From: Cristatella mucedo
Lineage: Eukaryota > Bryozoa > Phylactolaemata > Cristatellidae
Length of the DNA stretch: 64,000 nucleotides
Direction: 5' to 3'
Assembly: GCA_009760855.2 (NCBI GenBank)
Contig: WPIO01000003.1
Span: 781,001-845,000 of the forward strand
Shown piece after piece: positions 12,301 to 22,350 of the stretch. The notes beneath the pieces are model-generated. The model ran no database searches, was not told where the DNA came from, and saw nothing but the letters and a program-made list of their open reading frames with translations. Position numbers and translations under genes: made by a program. Positions within the stretch are counted from its first letter, which is position 1. Every line of letters begins with the position of its first letter.

Positions 12301-15300
12301 CTACGATTCCCGTGGGCTGGATTAGTGGGTATTTCTAAATCTGGCTCCTTGGGAAGACAACATCTTTTTACAGCTCACTAAGCTTGTTGGTAATGAATTG
12401 GGAATGCACTACACTGTGGACAGCTAGCGTGTCTGAGCAGCAGCCAAGCAAGTTCGGTGGCTTCCTTAAAATTTCTATATGCTAGAACTGGAATATAATA
12501 ATAGACCCGTGCATCTGTCAGCTCAGTTGGTACAAATTGATGAATAATTATAATAATAAGTTACTCGTGACGTCAATCGGGAGTGAGTTCGAGCCTTTGA
12601 GAGTATACTAACTAAAGGCATGGTCTCTAAAGATTAGAAGTAGTTCCTTAGAGGTCTAGGTAAACAACATTATTTAGAAAAAGCTAGTGGCACGACGTCT
12701 AGCCTGGTTGGGGGAGTAGCTTTGATAGGCAGGCTACAGCCGGAAAATAAAGGAACCTAAAAGTCAGTGACACAGTTTGAAATCAGTGTGCTGCTGGATT
12801 GGGAGCCAGTGTATGCAGGCAAGAAGTGGTTTGGTGTCTTTTGGCAACTGCGATTCTCGTGACGGACAGACTTAATTGCCGAGTTTTGCACCAACAGTAA
12901 GTGCTTAATTTTGCTAGCCGATAGAGCAGTTAGCAGTGAGTTCCAGAAGTCGATATGGGATGTCACAATTGCATGGACCAGTTTGAATGTTGTATCCCTG
13001 TCTAAGCAAGCCCGAACTTCAGCAATGCGATGCAGGTGAAAATAGGCAGAATTTATTTTGGAGCTGATGTGGTCGTCTAAAGAAAGGTCACTTTGAAACA
13101 GATCACCTAAATTTTTGCAGATGCAATACGAGATTTGCTGGCAGTATCAAATTTGAGCTTTAAGCTTTAAATTTCTGAGTCACACTTGGTTTGCCCATAA
13201 CTAGTCAGTTAACGGTATCGCCATTTAAGAAAGTGTGCTGCCATCCACGTGCGGATGTCAGCGATGCATGTAGTGGTTGAAATATTTTGTCGTGCTAGAG
13301 GGCTGGAAGGGATCAAAGCAAAGGTATAACTGACTTTAATCTTCATAGAAAAGAAAACCTAGATTGTGGGTAGTAACAATCGATCGGCTGAGCGACGGCT
13401 GAAAGACCGGCCAGTAAGAGTACAGCTCCGGCTACCCTAATCTAGAAGTTCAAAAGGAAACACTGAAAATATCAGTAGAACCTTGTCGGACGTAAGCTGA
13501 GCAGGAAGCAGAATAATAATTTAGAATTGACTGCTAGTTTGTTCAGTAATATAAGAATTTGTTCGGAATGACTTGAGAATTTAAGCAAAACCATGTGAAT
13601 CCTAAGAGCCCCACCGGTAAATAAAAATATCCTCCTGGGCCCTAATGCAGGCACCTGAAGTTATAAATTAGTGACCTCATTGAAGTTTGATTTGCACAGC
13701 AGAGAGCCAGCCGACGCCCAACACCAACAGTTTATTACGACGCACGTAGCCGAAAGGCGAACGGCTCCCTTTGGCTCCTCCCACTCGACTGCTCTGCCAG
13801 GTTGGCGTTCCCCCCTCGCCCACTCCCTCCCAGCCACAACTCATACAGTGAGTTGGTGGGAAGAAAAAGCCGGCCTGTGGATAAACCACGGCTGCCAGAC
13901 CACAGCTGACCACCGGCCTGTCCCTTGGCCATAGCCACCAGCTGTTAGACCCAGGCGTGGTATAGTGCACTACCAGTCTGGCCACACTAGCAGTGTGCCG
14001 GCGAGCCCAGTGTCTATCATCGAATCATGCATGCATACAAACACAAACCACACTCATTATAGGATTCAGTTTGTCAAAAGTGTTTAGATCTGCTGGTGCC
14101 TTGTGGGAGATCTGTCCGGTGACCCAACTTTCTTTTGTCGATTATCAGTTCAGTGACTATTCAATGACAGCTCAGGGCCACATTTTTGGAACTGTCGCAT
14201 TTCACGTCATCGAGCAACTTGCTCAATGGTTGAAGTCATAACTAGTGTCAATCCTCAATTGTCCTCGATCCGATTTACCAAGACGAGTGCCTCTATGACT
14301 TCACTCCATCTAAGATGCCAACTTATTTACCCTTGCCTTGCTCTTTTCATTCCCCGTGTGTGTTGCGGCTTAAATTACACACCGGCGCTCCAATCGGGAC
14401 CATGCAAGCTCAATGTGAAATCGCATCCTCGCAAGGCAAATGACACATCGAGCGCGTCATTTACATTACAATGCCACCTAAGCCAGACGCGTGAAAATTA
14501 GGAAACTCCAGCGAATTCTATTCTTGCCACTTCTGTCCGAAAACTCCCTCACTAGTACTACCAGTACTACCAAAAAAAGGTGTAACCGAGCACCGCTCAC
14601 TTGAGTGTGCACTAGATTCACAGACTGATGGCCACTTTGCATTGCAACTACATTTTTGAAACCGTAGAGTGAGAAACCACCCGCAAGCTGAGACCTACAT
14701 TTAAGGGCGAGTTCAGCGATTGAGCAGAATCTCGCAGCAGCATTTTTGCTCCTCTACAGCCTAGACTGCACCTCAATGTCTGCATTTAAGCAGGTCACTG
14801 GCGATCTAGTCCTAAAGTTCGTATCTCAATCAAAGAAGACAACAAGTCCTCTGGACATTATTCCCACTGTCCTGCTCCTACGTTGCTTTGATCTGCTGCT
14901 GCCATGCATAACTAACATCATTAATATGTCATTAGCCTCAGGTCATGTCCCAGCACCTTTCAAAAAAGCTGTAGTCAGGCCACTTCTCAAGAAAGCGACA
15001 CTGGACCAAGAGAACTTAAGCAACTACCACCCAGTCTCCCTTCCACCATTCCTATCAAAGGCACTGGAACGGGTCATGCCAGACCAGCAGAACTCATATA
15101 TTGAAACCTCACACCTTGCTAGTAAGTTCCAGTCTGGCATTAGAGCTAATCACTCCACGGAGTCAGCATTGCTTAGGGTATACAACGACTTACTTAGAAA
15201 TGCAGACATGGGTGGAGTGTCTTTGCTTGTTTATCTCGATCTTTCGGAAGCTTTTGATACCATCGATCACAAAGTTCTTCTAGAGTGCCTCTCATCTCGC

Positions 15301-18300
15301 CTGGGCATCACTGGCACTGCTCTGCAGTGGTTCAGGTCCTATCTCAGTTGAAAACTCCAGAGTATTGACGCGAATGGACAAAGATCATCTGAAGTACCTC
15401 TGAAATGTGGAGTACATTAGGGCTCTGTGCTAGGTCCGGTTTTTTCACAGTTTATACTCTCCCTCTTACTGATGTGATTGCCAAACACAATCGAGGCTTT
15501 CACTTCTATGCAGATGACACTCAGTTGTACCTTTGCTTTGATCCCTCCCAGCTTCGAGCACCTCAAATTCTCTCAACTCACTTGTTGCATGCATTGATGA
15601 CATCCGCACATGGATGGCAGCAAATTTTCTAAAACTAAACGATGATACAACTAACTTGCTAGTTATGGGCAAACCCAGTGTGATTCAGAGATTGGAAAGG
15701 CTGACTCTCAAAATTGGCTCTACCAGCACAGCTCCTGTCGAATCATCTTGAAATCTAGGTGTCATATTCCAAAGCCACCTCTCGTTAGACGATCATATCA
15801 GCTCCACAGTCAAATCCGCCTATTTTCAGCTTCATAACATTGCTAAAATTCGGGCTTGCTTAGATAAAGATACCGCGTCTAAGTTGGTCCATGCATTCGT
15901 GACATCCCGTCTCAACTTCTGCAACTCACTGCTTACTGGCCTACCAGCATGTGCGATCAGGCGATTGCAGCTGGTGCAAAACTCTGCAGCTCCGCTTGTC
16001 TGTCGTGAGCGTCGCAGTTGCCACAATACTCCACTTCACGCCGACCTGCCCTGGCTACCAGTCAAGCAAAAAATTGACTTAAAGGTTTTGTCGCTCACAT
16101 TTAGGTCCATTCATTCTATGGCTCTAGCCTACCTCTCCGATATACCCCCCCCCCGCAGGCCAAGCATCGTACCACCCGTTTTTCGGAATCCAGCAGTCTA
16201 GAAATACCGCGTACAAACCTTAAATCTTTTGGAGACCGTGCATTTAGTTCGTATGCTCCCAAAGCCTGAAACTCCCTCCCGACCTGCGTCAGAACATCCC
16301 CTGACCTGACCACATTTAAAAGGAACTTAAGAACACGCCACTTTAGGACAGCATTTAGTGAGTCCCTGTGATTCTTCCATTACGTGCTTATGCGTGCTGA
16401 CACTGTGCATGCTGCCACTAACCACATTTGCATACTGACCCTGTGCATATCACCCCTAACCATATTATTCATTTTGTTTATTTTTCAAGCATGATTTTAC
16501 TTACCATCTGATTGCATTTCCCTTTGCAGCAAATGTAAAGCGCCTAGAAAGAGATTAAGTTCTCTGAGGGTGCTTTATCAAGTGCATTATTATTATAGAC
16601 AACGAGGCGCAGCCAAGTATGTATCAACAGCAGAGATGCATCATCTATCCATGTGTCAGCGACCTCTGACCCTTCGATAGACCAATCAGATGCTCACCTT
16701 GCTCACATAGAAGAATGTCAATATCGGGTGGAATTGCCAGCGCCTTTGATGCGATGTGTACCAACAAGGTAGTCCTACCATGCCTACAAGGCAATTCCGC
16801 CACGCCACACCAAATGCAGCTCATGCAACCAAACGGAATACAGGAATTCATGTCACCATATACACAGGTCGGACGAGCAGTTCGCGGCTTTAAATGATGC
16901 ACAAGGCGTGACCCTGGCAGCTGAGCCGAAGCACGAGACGCTCCGTACGAGCCGTGCTGACCGGCTGACGTGGTTGAGCTGCAGTCAGTGGGACTGGCTC
17001 AGCGGCTAGTTTTGAGACCACTTACGCTCACACCCCAATCAGTCAGTGAAGCTGGCTCACTAGCTAGTCTGGAGACAACATGTGCCTACGTTACAAAGCA
17101 AAGTTTGAGTTTTTTCTGCACAGGCTTGTGGCTGCAGGCTAGTTCCATATTAAATTTGTGGTGTCTGTCAGCCATTATGGACCGGCAGCCAAGAAACTTG
17201 ATGTGCCTGCACTATGGCCCACTCTGCGGTCGCTCGAATGGGTGTCTGACAGTTCCCAGCTTCTGCTAGGACTTTTTGAGTTAGCGTTATGAAAAGCTGC
17301 CCAAGTGAGTGCAAACGACCGGAAGTCGTGCTGCAGCCGATGGACTCGCATAAATAGAAGCTTTGAATAGAATTATTGGGGAGATAAAATAGAATGGTTC
17401 ATCACAGGCTGCTTCTGTTTTATTCTTTTTAGTTTTCTTAATTTATTTTAATTTCTTGTATATTATTTTTTATTCTTTTTTATTCTTGTATGCATGGGGG
17501 CTTTCTATTGAACCTACTCACCAGCTAGGTATGCAATTACTCACGTCCGCCTTCTAATAAAGTTTTCAGTTATTTTTCATCGGCGCAGACTCAACATATA
17601 TTTGGTATACATATACATAAATACAATTTATGCGTACATATCTTATAAACTATATATGAAAGGACATGCAATTGTAACAGTTCTTAAAGCTAGGTGGGTC
17701 AGTTGGGTCTGGTTTGACTCAGACTCGGTTGCCGTGCATGTTTGAGCTCAAACGGTAAAATTATGAGACGAGGTCAAAATAGGAGGCAGTCGGTCAGACT
17801 GCTTTTTCAGAAGTCTCTGGACGAACCATTTTCACTTCTGGCATACCTAAGCCTCCCTAATAAAGCAAATGCTGACTAGAAGAGACATCGCACTGAATCG
17901 GCTCGTACTCGCTGCTACGATGGAACTTGAAGCCATGCTGGAACGGCAACTAGTGCAACCGGCGACTACCGCAATGCACGCCCGACCGAGCGACGCAAAT
18001 ACATATTGTTAGCATGAGTCTGCTGCATTTTTAGAGCACAATATATCCATTCTGCCCCGAGCGCTTGGATAGAAGCACTGTGCCTTGAATGCCGCAAACA
18101 AACGGCCAGGCAAGAATAAAATAAAAGCTCCCACACAGCTCCCAGACAGTCGGTCAGGTGACTGCCGATGTACAGAATCGCTTGGTTACAATACGCTACC
18201 AACATTACGGTGACCCACCAGGATTCCTGCTGGCAGACTAATTCACTACATTAATTGTAGTTCGTATGTACGTATGTACGTATATATTATATGCCGGCTA

Positions 18301-19628
18301 CTGACTTGTGACCTCAAGGTCAAGGGAGCGTGTAGTTCGTATGTATGTATTGTATGTCTGATAAGCCACTGGTGAGCTGTTAGAAGCACCACCGAGAGGG
18401 GCCGGTGCACAGCTGTGGTCCGCCTGTGATGTGGTATGGACACAGGCCGGTAACCAGCTGGTGGCCAGATGGTGGATTCACCATCAGGGTCGGCCAGTGC
18501 ACTGCTGTGGTCCGCCTTTGATGTGGCATGGACCAGCTGGTGGCCAGATGGTGGATTCACCATCAGGGTCGGCCGGTACACCGTTGTGGTCGATGAGTCA
18601 TCGGAGTCGACCAGGGGAGGGGAGTCGCGTGAGAGTGGGGGCGGAGGGGAGCCGTGCGCTCTAGGGCTCCGTGTGTTGGGAATAAACTGTCGGTGTTGGG
18701 TATCGGCTGGTTCTCTACTGTGCGACCAAACAACATTAATAATGATGATGCACTTGATAAAGCGCCCACAGAGAACTCAGTCTCTTTCAAGGCGCTTTAC
18801 ATTTGCTGCAAAGGGAAACGCGATAGAATCGTGAGTAACATCATGCTTGATAAACAACATGAATAATGAGGTTACGGTTGACATGCACAGGGTCAGCATG
18901 CAAATGTGGTTAGTGGCAGCATGTACAGTGCCAGCACGCATAAGCACATGAATGACGAATCACAGGGACCCACGAAATACTTTCCTAAATAGGCGTGTTT
19001 TAAGCTGTTTTTAAATGTGGTCAAGTCAGGTGATGTTCTAATGCAAGTCGGGATGGAGTTCCAGGCTTTGGGAGCATACGAACTAAATGTACGGTCTCCA
19101 AAGGATTTGAGGTTTGTACGAGGTATTGGTAAACTGTTGTATTCTGAATAGCTGGTGGTACGATGCTTGGCCAGATGGGGAAGTAGATCTGAGAGATAGG
19201 CTGGGGCCATAGAATGAAGTGACCTAAAAGTGAGTGACAAAACCTTGAAGTCGATCAGTTGCTTGAGTGGTAGCCAGTGTAGGTCGGCGAGAAGTGGTGT
19301 GATGTGGAAAATGCAACGCTCACGACAGACAAGCCTTAGCCGTGGAGTTTTGCACCAGCTGTAATCGATTGTGAGGTGGCGGCCTTGCGGTCCTAAGAGA
19401 CTGGCGATGGGGATGAAGAAAGAGGCTGTACACCTACATAGATATTACAAAGATACTTACATAGATATTACAAAGAGGCTTACACTGTATGAGTTAAGTG
19501 GAGTTCTGATAACCGACCAATAAGTGAGTAAATTATAGGTAATAGGATCTAGGAGAAATAACTGTACGGAGACAAGGCTCTTCCAGACCATAAAAATATT
19601 CGTAGCTCATATTTATGGATATATATAT

Positions 19629-19675
<47 letters not shown>

Positions 19676-20450
19676 TTCATGTGTACGCATAGTCGAAGTA
19701 ATAGACCAGAAACAGGAAGCATAAAGACAATTCCCAACTTACCCCGTCGATCCAACTAAGCCATATCGATGGCCTTCAGTTATGCAAAGCGTTGTATTGA
19801 CAAACAAATTTTTTTCCGTGTACACTTATTGAAAAATTCTCAACCTAAAATATCACATGACAAGAAATTTAGAATGAGTCGGTAGTATGTATAGCTCACA
19901 CAGGTTATAATAGAAACGGCAAAGCATAACTCAATAGAATGCAAAACGTAACGAAGCTTCGTTATTTCTCGGTCTAGAGGGCTCGAGTGAATTTTCAAGT
20001 ACCCCTAGCCCACGAACACTTTAGCCCAGCAATTTGGTAAAGGGTCCTTGGTATCAGCTTAAGGACGGAATGGCTGTCTGCTGCTCCGTCTTAGCACTAG
20101 TGTCCAGCAAGGCTTGGCCAGTGAAGTGGGAGCATAACATCACCCACCTCACAAATGGCAACTCACTGACTCGGTTAGTGCTATCTCGAAGCAGCCGTCG
20201 GATTAAGAAATAGACTTGTTCTATAATTTGCTTCCCGCTTTCAGAAGATCGAGCCCAAGCAATAGCTGTCGCTAAGCACTGTGCATTCTATTACTAAACA
20301 CCTGCCCATGCTTCCCTATAGCGTATTTAAAGTGCCTAAAAAGAGATTGAGTTACCCGAGGGCTCAAAAAATGTCTTGCCATTATTAATGATGTGTGAAA
20401 CCGTGGTATTTTCTCCGATCGGAAATGCATGTATACATCCGCACACAAAC

Positions 20451-20485
<35 letters not shown>

Positions 20486-21495
20486 CATCAGTGTGGTAGC
20501 GTATTCTAGCGATTCTTGTGCTCTGGTATGGCCCGACCAATGTCTGGCCGAGGTCTTGTGCTTGAGACTTATGGCTCATGTAAAGAGCCTGAATTGAGAT
20601 TACGTTCGCTTAGGGTGCAGTACAAATGAATATACACACAAATAGGATCTGCCAGTAACTCTTCACAGGGTTAGGTGCCAATATACGGGGCTTGCTCACC
20701 AGCTAGGTCAGACGACACCTAGGCTCGCCATCCAAAGCAAAGTTGGTTATCCGCGAGCTTTTAGGGGTGAAAGCTAATAATAATTAAATGCTTATTACTC
20801 TTAGAACAACCCAATTTGAAGCAAGAAATGAGACACTGCACTCTATTCAGGGAGTTAAATTAAACAATACAGCCGCCTTATTTCTATTAAAAAAGCAACG
20901 CAAACCTCGTCCCCAAGCAAAGACACGAGATCGGTGCAGGCTTAACAATAGAGGTACCTAGTGTTTTAGCCTGGAAGGCAGAGAAAATGAATACGAGACT
21001 TCACTAGCACAGCATAGCCTAAATTAAATTAAAAAAATTAAATACTAGCTGATTTGACAGCCTCTTTTGTATAGAGACAGTAGATCCCTAATGGATATCA
21101 CCACTGCTTGCAGAGGTGATAAAGGATCCCCCATGGCAGGATTCGAACCCACGACGTCGGGCCGAGGTCGTGAAAAGCAACCGCCTTACCTAGTGCGCCA
21201 TCACGGCTCACCAAGCCTACCTTGATGTTGGATTGGTTTCCCATCAGTTCCGTGCTCTTCTGCGACTTTTCCACTTGAGACAGTGTGAACCGGTCATTGC
21301 CACCGAGCTCGTCCAGCTTGACTCTGCAAACTTCTTCCTTCTTCAATATCCTCTGGTCCTTCTGCTTCTCCTTCTGCCCGTCTGACGCTCCACCAGGCTC
21401 TCCAGCCCCTCGGCAATATTCTCCGGCTTCCTCTTCCTCCGAGCTAGTGTATTGGCTGCCGGTCGGCGGCTGCTCTTTCATTTCTTTGAAGGCAC
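3203..21495 (-). CDS. ABCF1: ABCF1-like ABC-F ATPase, seven internal exons, frameshifted, partial
   Basis: ABC-F proteins are soluble twin-ATPase factors that act on ribosomes; ABCF1 (ABC50) works with eIF2 in translation initiation. Seven minus-strand exons (21221-21495, 19743-19844, 16698-16783, 11999-12138, 9522-9670, 6391-6474, 3203-3327) have canonical splice sites and compatible phases. In order they give the end of the Lys/Glu-rich N-terminal region, then NBD1: Walker A, the ABCF1-type linker, the signature [13 protein letters not shown], Walker [16 protein letters not shown], and the H-loop region. They align colinearly with vertebrate ABCF1 as I remember it. Oddities are an extra A in exon 19743-19844 that breaks the frame, Walker A GSTGHGRTT (Arg for Lys), GLRF for GLGF, and SHNQ for SHDQ. 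The N-terminal start exons and all of NBD2 were not found; NBD2 probably lies left of base 1. It is either a decaying duplicate or a real gene with an assembly error. Confidence 0.88.
3505..3670 (+). mobile_element. SINE-1, decayed copy
   Basis: tRNA-like head with Pol III B box gtgttcgaatcc (3562-3573), then the family body gcgatccattattgcc, tgcaagtggtggtgatagcc. The end is scrambled by a short internal duplication. Confidence 0.7.
4380..4892 (+). mobile_element. LINE fragment with (ATT)n tail
   Basis: RT C-terminal traces ([11 protein letters not shown] near 4545-4580) and a complete LINE-A-type tail, gcaaatgtaaagcgcc at 4815 to (ATT)n at 4872-4892. Divergent from LINE-A in the coding part, so possibly a sister family. 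Confidence 0.75.
5690..5780 (+). mobile_element. LINE-A tail
   Basis: Conserved 3' end (cctagaaagagatttt, gagggcgctttatcaa) ending in (ATT)n. Confidence 0.75.
6391..6474 (-). CDS. ABCF1: ABCF1-like exon: Walker B
   Basis: Acceptor tatttattacag, donor cttgacaa|gtaagc, 84 bp. It reads [20 protein letters not shown] then NAIIWLD, with intact Walker B and D-loop. Both split codons fit the neighbouring exons (R and N). Confidence 0.95.
6780..7045 (+). mobile_element. LINE-B degenerate 3' fragment
   Basis: Shares the LINE-B stretch ttctctttgttgcgtgagac near 6920 and the following ggctac...atgcgta...gctg region. Lies in an ABCF1 intron. Confidence 0.7.
7246..7282. repeat. AT-rich palindromic run of TTTAAA units
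   Basis: Only A and T, arranged as alternating aaattt/tttaaa and therefore self-complementary. Confidence 0.8.
8384..8480 (-). mobile_element. LINE-A tail fragment
   Basis: gtgataaagccctctcggag followed by the degenerate 3' region. No AAT tail left. Confidence 0.6.
8975..9350 (-). mobile_element. LINE-A 3' fragment
   Basis: AAT-rich tail then reverse 3' region (gtcagcacgcataaccaca, ctttttaaatgtagtcaa, tctccaaaagatttgaat). Ends about 170 bp from the ABCF1 signature exon. Confidence 0.8.
9522..9670 (-). CDS. ABCF1: ABCF1-like exon: ABC signature motif
   Basis: Acceptor attcgtgcag, donor cttgcgag|gtacgt, 149 bp. It reads [20 protein letters not shown], then LAGLRF, and ends [12 protein letters not shown] plus a split Arg codon. 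The signature LSGGWRMRV is intact. GLGF, near-invariant in the family, is GLRF here. Confidence 0.93.
9965..10045 (+). repeat. repeat X copy 1
   Basis: tctaaacggcggcgacagct, aaacaagccatgctgtgac, taataataattatttctggc. Shares order and motifs with three other places in the window. Confidence 0.55.
10046..11389. other. ABCF1 intron DNA, nothing recognised
   Basis: Unique-looking sequence without conserved exons or known repeats; stops are frequent in all frames except one open stretch of about 80 codons at 10085-10327 with no motif. Confidence 0.5.
11390..11490 (-). repeat. repeat X copy 2
   Basis: Plus-strand view: cggttcctagcccttacaat, cacaaataataaacatcggt, caatctggctgacttggctg. Confidence 0.65.
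11999..12138 (-). CDS. ABCF1: ABCF1-like exon: NBD1 linker
   Basis: Acceptor cactctttcag, donor ctgaagaag|gtaaca, 140 bp. It reads [20 protein letters not shown] and ends GAGEQLKK, matching the ABCF1-specific stretch [20 protein letters not shown]. The first codon is split with the previous exon (G|AG). Confidence 0.93.
12545..13365 (-). mobile_element. LINE-A RT fragment
   Basis: Reverse RT C-terminal segment (tgagttccagaagtcgatat) through the region near the YADD box (13280-13360). Confidence 0.8.
13672..13990 (-). repeat. LTR-like repeat L, copy 1
   Basis: Minus strand: ggtggtcagctgtggtctgg, ccacaggccggc, later gagccgttcgcctttcggct, AATAAA (13731-13736), then tgttggtgttgggcgtcggc tggctctctgctgtg. 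The same 3' part is at 18640-18722. Polyadenylation signal near the end and no coding capacity suggest a solo LTR or a Pol II SINE. Confidence 0.55.
13991..14761. other. ABCF1 intron DNA before the truncated LINE-A
   Basis: No gene, SINE or LINE recognised. Open stretches at 13993-14241 and 14226-14501 have no motif. Confidence 0.5.
14762..16595 (+). mobile_element. LINE-A, 5'-truncated copy closely matching the 42-46 kb copy
   Basis: From about 14762 (tgcacctcaatgtctgcat) the sequence follows 43922 onward with few differences, through the RT, the 3' region and a short (ATT) tail. It carries the same TGA (15349-15351), the same TAG (near 15418) and the same frameshift before YADD, plus private changes such as a one-base deletion near 15553. 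The truncation point is typical of incomplete reverse transcription. Confidence 0.92.
16698..16783 (-). CDS. ABCF1: ABCF1-like exon: Walker A lysine position
   Basis: Acceptor ttgccttgtag, donor gagcaag|gtgagc, 86 bp. It reads [20 protein letters not shown] and ends ILLCEQ, colinear with the ABCF1 segment [20 protein letters not shown]. The Walker A lysine codon is AGG (Arg) instead of AAG/AAA. Confidence 0.92.
16784..18377. other. ABCF1 intron DNA, nothing recognised
   Basis: T-rich at 17400-17480 and AT-rich at 17590-17680. No exon or repeat family recognised. Confidence 0.5.
18378..18722 (+). repeat. LTR-like repeat L, copy 2, with internal tandem repeat
   Basis: Contains units 18405-18496 (92 bp) and 18497-18575 (79 bp, a 13-bp deletion) plus a partial third, each with cagctggtggccagatggtg and ggattcaccatcagggtcgg. 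Ends with AATAAA at 18681-18686 and gtcggtgttgggtatcggct ggttctctactgtg. Confidence 0.7.
18730..19372 (-). mobile_element. LINE-A 3' fragment
   Basis: AAT/GATGAT tail, gcacttgataaagcgccc, then the 3' region and RT C-terminus in reverse up to about 19372. Confidence 0.88.
19627..19676. repeat. (ATTT)n microsatellite
   Basis: Twelve or so perfect tetranucleotide units, about 65 bp from the frameshifted ABCF1 exon. Confidence 0.97.
19743..19844 (-). CDS. ABCF1: ABCF1-like exon with homopolymer frameshift, start of Walker A
   Basis: Acceptor atattttag, donor acggg|gtaagt style. The first part reads [11 protein letters not shown], then the frame shifts by one base and continues [20 protein letters not shown], both in ABCF1 order. 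The shift falls in a run of seven A (minus strand); six would restore the frame. The exon is 102 bp where 101 is needed for the next exon's phase. Read literally, a TGA follows within the exon. Confidence 0.85.
20318..20390 (+). mobile_element. LINE-A tail fragment
   Basis: taaagtgcctaaaaagagat tgagtt and remnants of the conserved end. No upstream element is recognisable. Confidence 0.6.
20442..20488. repeat. (CA)n microsatellite
   Basis: CA dinucleotides with two one-base interruptions. Confidence 0.95.
21037..21214 (-). mobile_element. SINE-1 copy just downstream of an ABCF1 exon
   Basis: Minus strand: head gtgagccgtgatggcgcact aggtaaggcgg, B box gggttcgaatcc (21139-21150), body tgataggt..ccgatg, tail aaaagaggctgtcaaatcag. 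The head begins about 8 nt after the 5' splice site at 21220. Confidence 0.85.
21221..21495 (-). CDS. ABCF1: ABCF1-like exon: charged N-terminal region into NBD1
   Basis: The acceptor ggcgtag and donor atcaag|gtaggc bound 275 bp, which start with two bases of a split codon and end in phase 0. The peptide is acidic then Lys-rich ([15 protein letters not shown]), followed by [15 protein letters not shown] and ending NQSNIK. This matches the segment just before NBD1 in ABCF1. A SINE-1 copy lies on each side, and the upstream one ends close to the acceptor. Confidence 0.85.
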
Positions 21496-21513
21496 CTACG
21501 CCAAATAAAAATT

Positions 21514-21690
21514 CCAACTGATTTAACCGCCTCTTTTGTAAATCGACATAGGAGCCTCTACGGCTATCACCACCACCACTTGCAGTGCCGATAAGGATTA
21601 ACCCTTGGCAGGGTTCGTACCCACATCCTCGGGACTGGGGTCGTGGAAAGCAAACGCCTTAGCTACTGTGCCATCATGGCTCACCAAGAG
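21514..21690 (-). mobile_element. SINE-1 copy just upstream of the same ABCF1 exon
   Basis: Same orientation and structure as 21037-21214 (gtgagccatgatggcacagt head, B box with one change, aaaagaggcggttaaatcag tail). Its A/T-rich end runs into the 3' splice site at 21495. Confidence 0.85.
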
Positions 21691-22003
21691 CCTTCTTCCC
21701 GACCCCAATGTAATAATTGACTTACTGGTTGAGACGCCTGCATGGCCAGCGACCGTGCGACTGAGAAGAAAAATTGAGATCGAAAAAGATAGCAGAGACG
21801 ATTCGTGGATCGCGTTGGACAGTTCGTGTCAGGTCCAATAGCATTTTACCAAGCAACCCAAGGAGATGCTCTCGCATCGCAGCTCAAGCAGCTAAAACGG
21901 GTGCCCAGAGCTTCGGAGCAGCGATTCCCCTACAGAGATTGTTTGGATCCGAGATTCTTTACGGTCGAATGGAGACGCGGACAGCGATCGACCACCAGAG
22001 GTG

Positions 22004-22020
22004 CCCCCCCCCCCCCCCCC
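22004..22020. repeat. C17 homopolymer
   Basis: Seventeen consecutive C. Length may be unreliable in the assembly. Confidence 0.9.
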
Positions 22021-22227
22021 GATCGCCAGCTGAGTGCCCATTGCACCGTTTACTTGACCATCGGCCACGCTGCAGTGGTGCAAGCTCACCCATCCGGTCT
22101 AGTGCCCTCTGACCGAGTGCAATTTTTCCTCGAACGCTACAGCTGCTGAAAATTCTAGTATTCGCCGATCGGGCCTATGCTTTCCCGATAGCGATGCTAC
22201 AGGACTCGCACTCATACTGGCTATCGT

Positions 22228-22350
22228 TGATTGAATAGTGAGTAATATCATGCTCGATAAACAACATGAACAACGTGGTTAGGGGTGACATGGACAGGGT
22301 TAGCATGCCAATGCGGTTAGTGGCAGCATGCACAGTGTCAGCACGCATAG
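22228..22350 (-). mobile_element. LINE-A short fragment
   Basis: Matches the reverse 3' region: gtgagtaatatcatgct..gataaacaacatgaa and gtggcagcatgcacagtgtc. Confidence 0.75.

Noticed and set aside
18469-18834. 120-codon plus-strand open frame with repeated VDSPSGSA-type sequence
   Set aside because: It is translation of the tandem units in repeat L running into a reverse LINE-A tail; no protein family is suggested.
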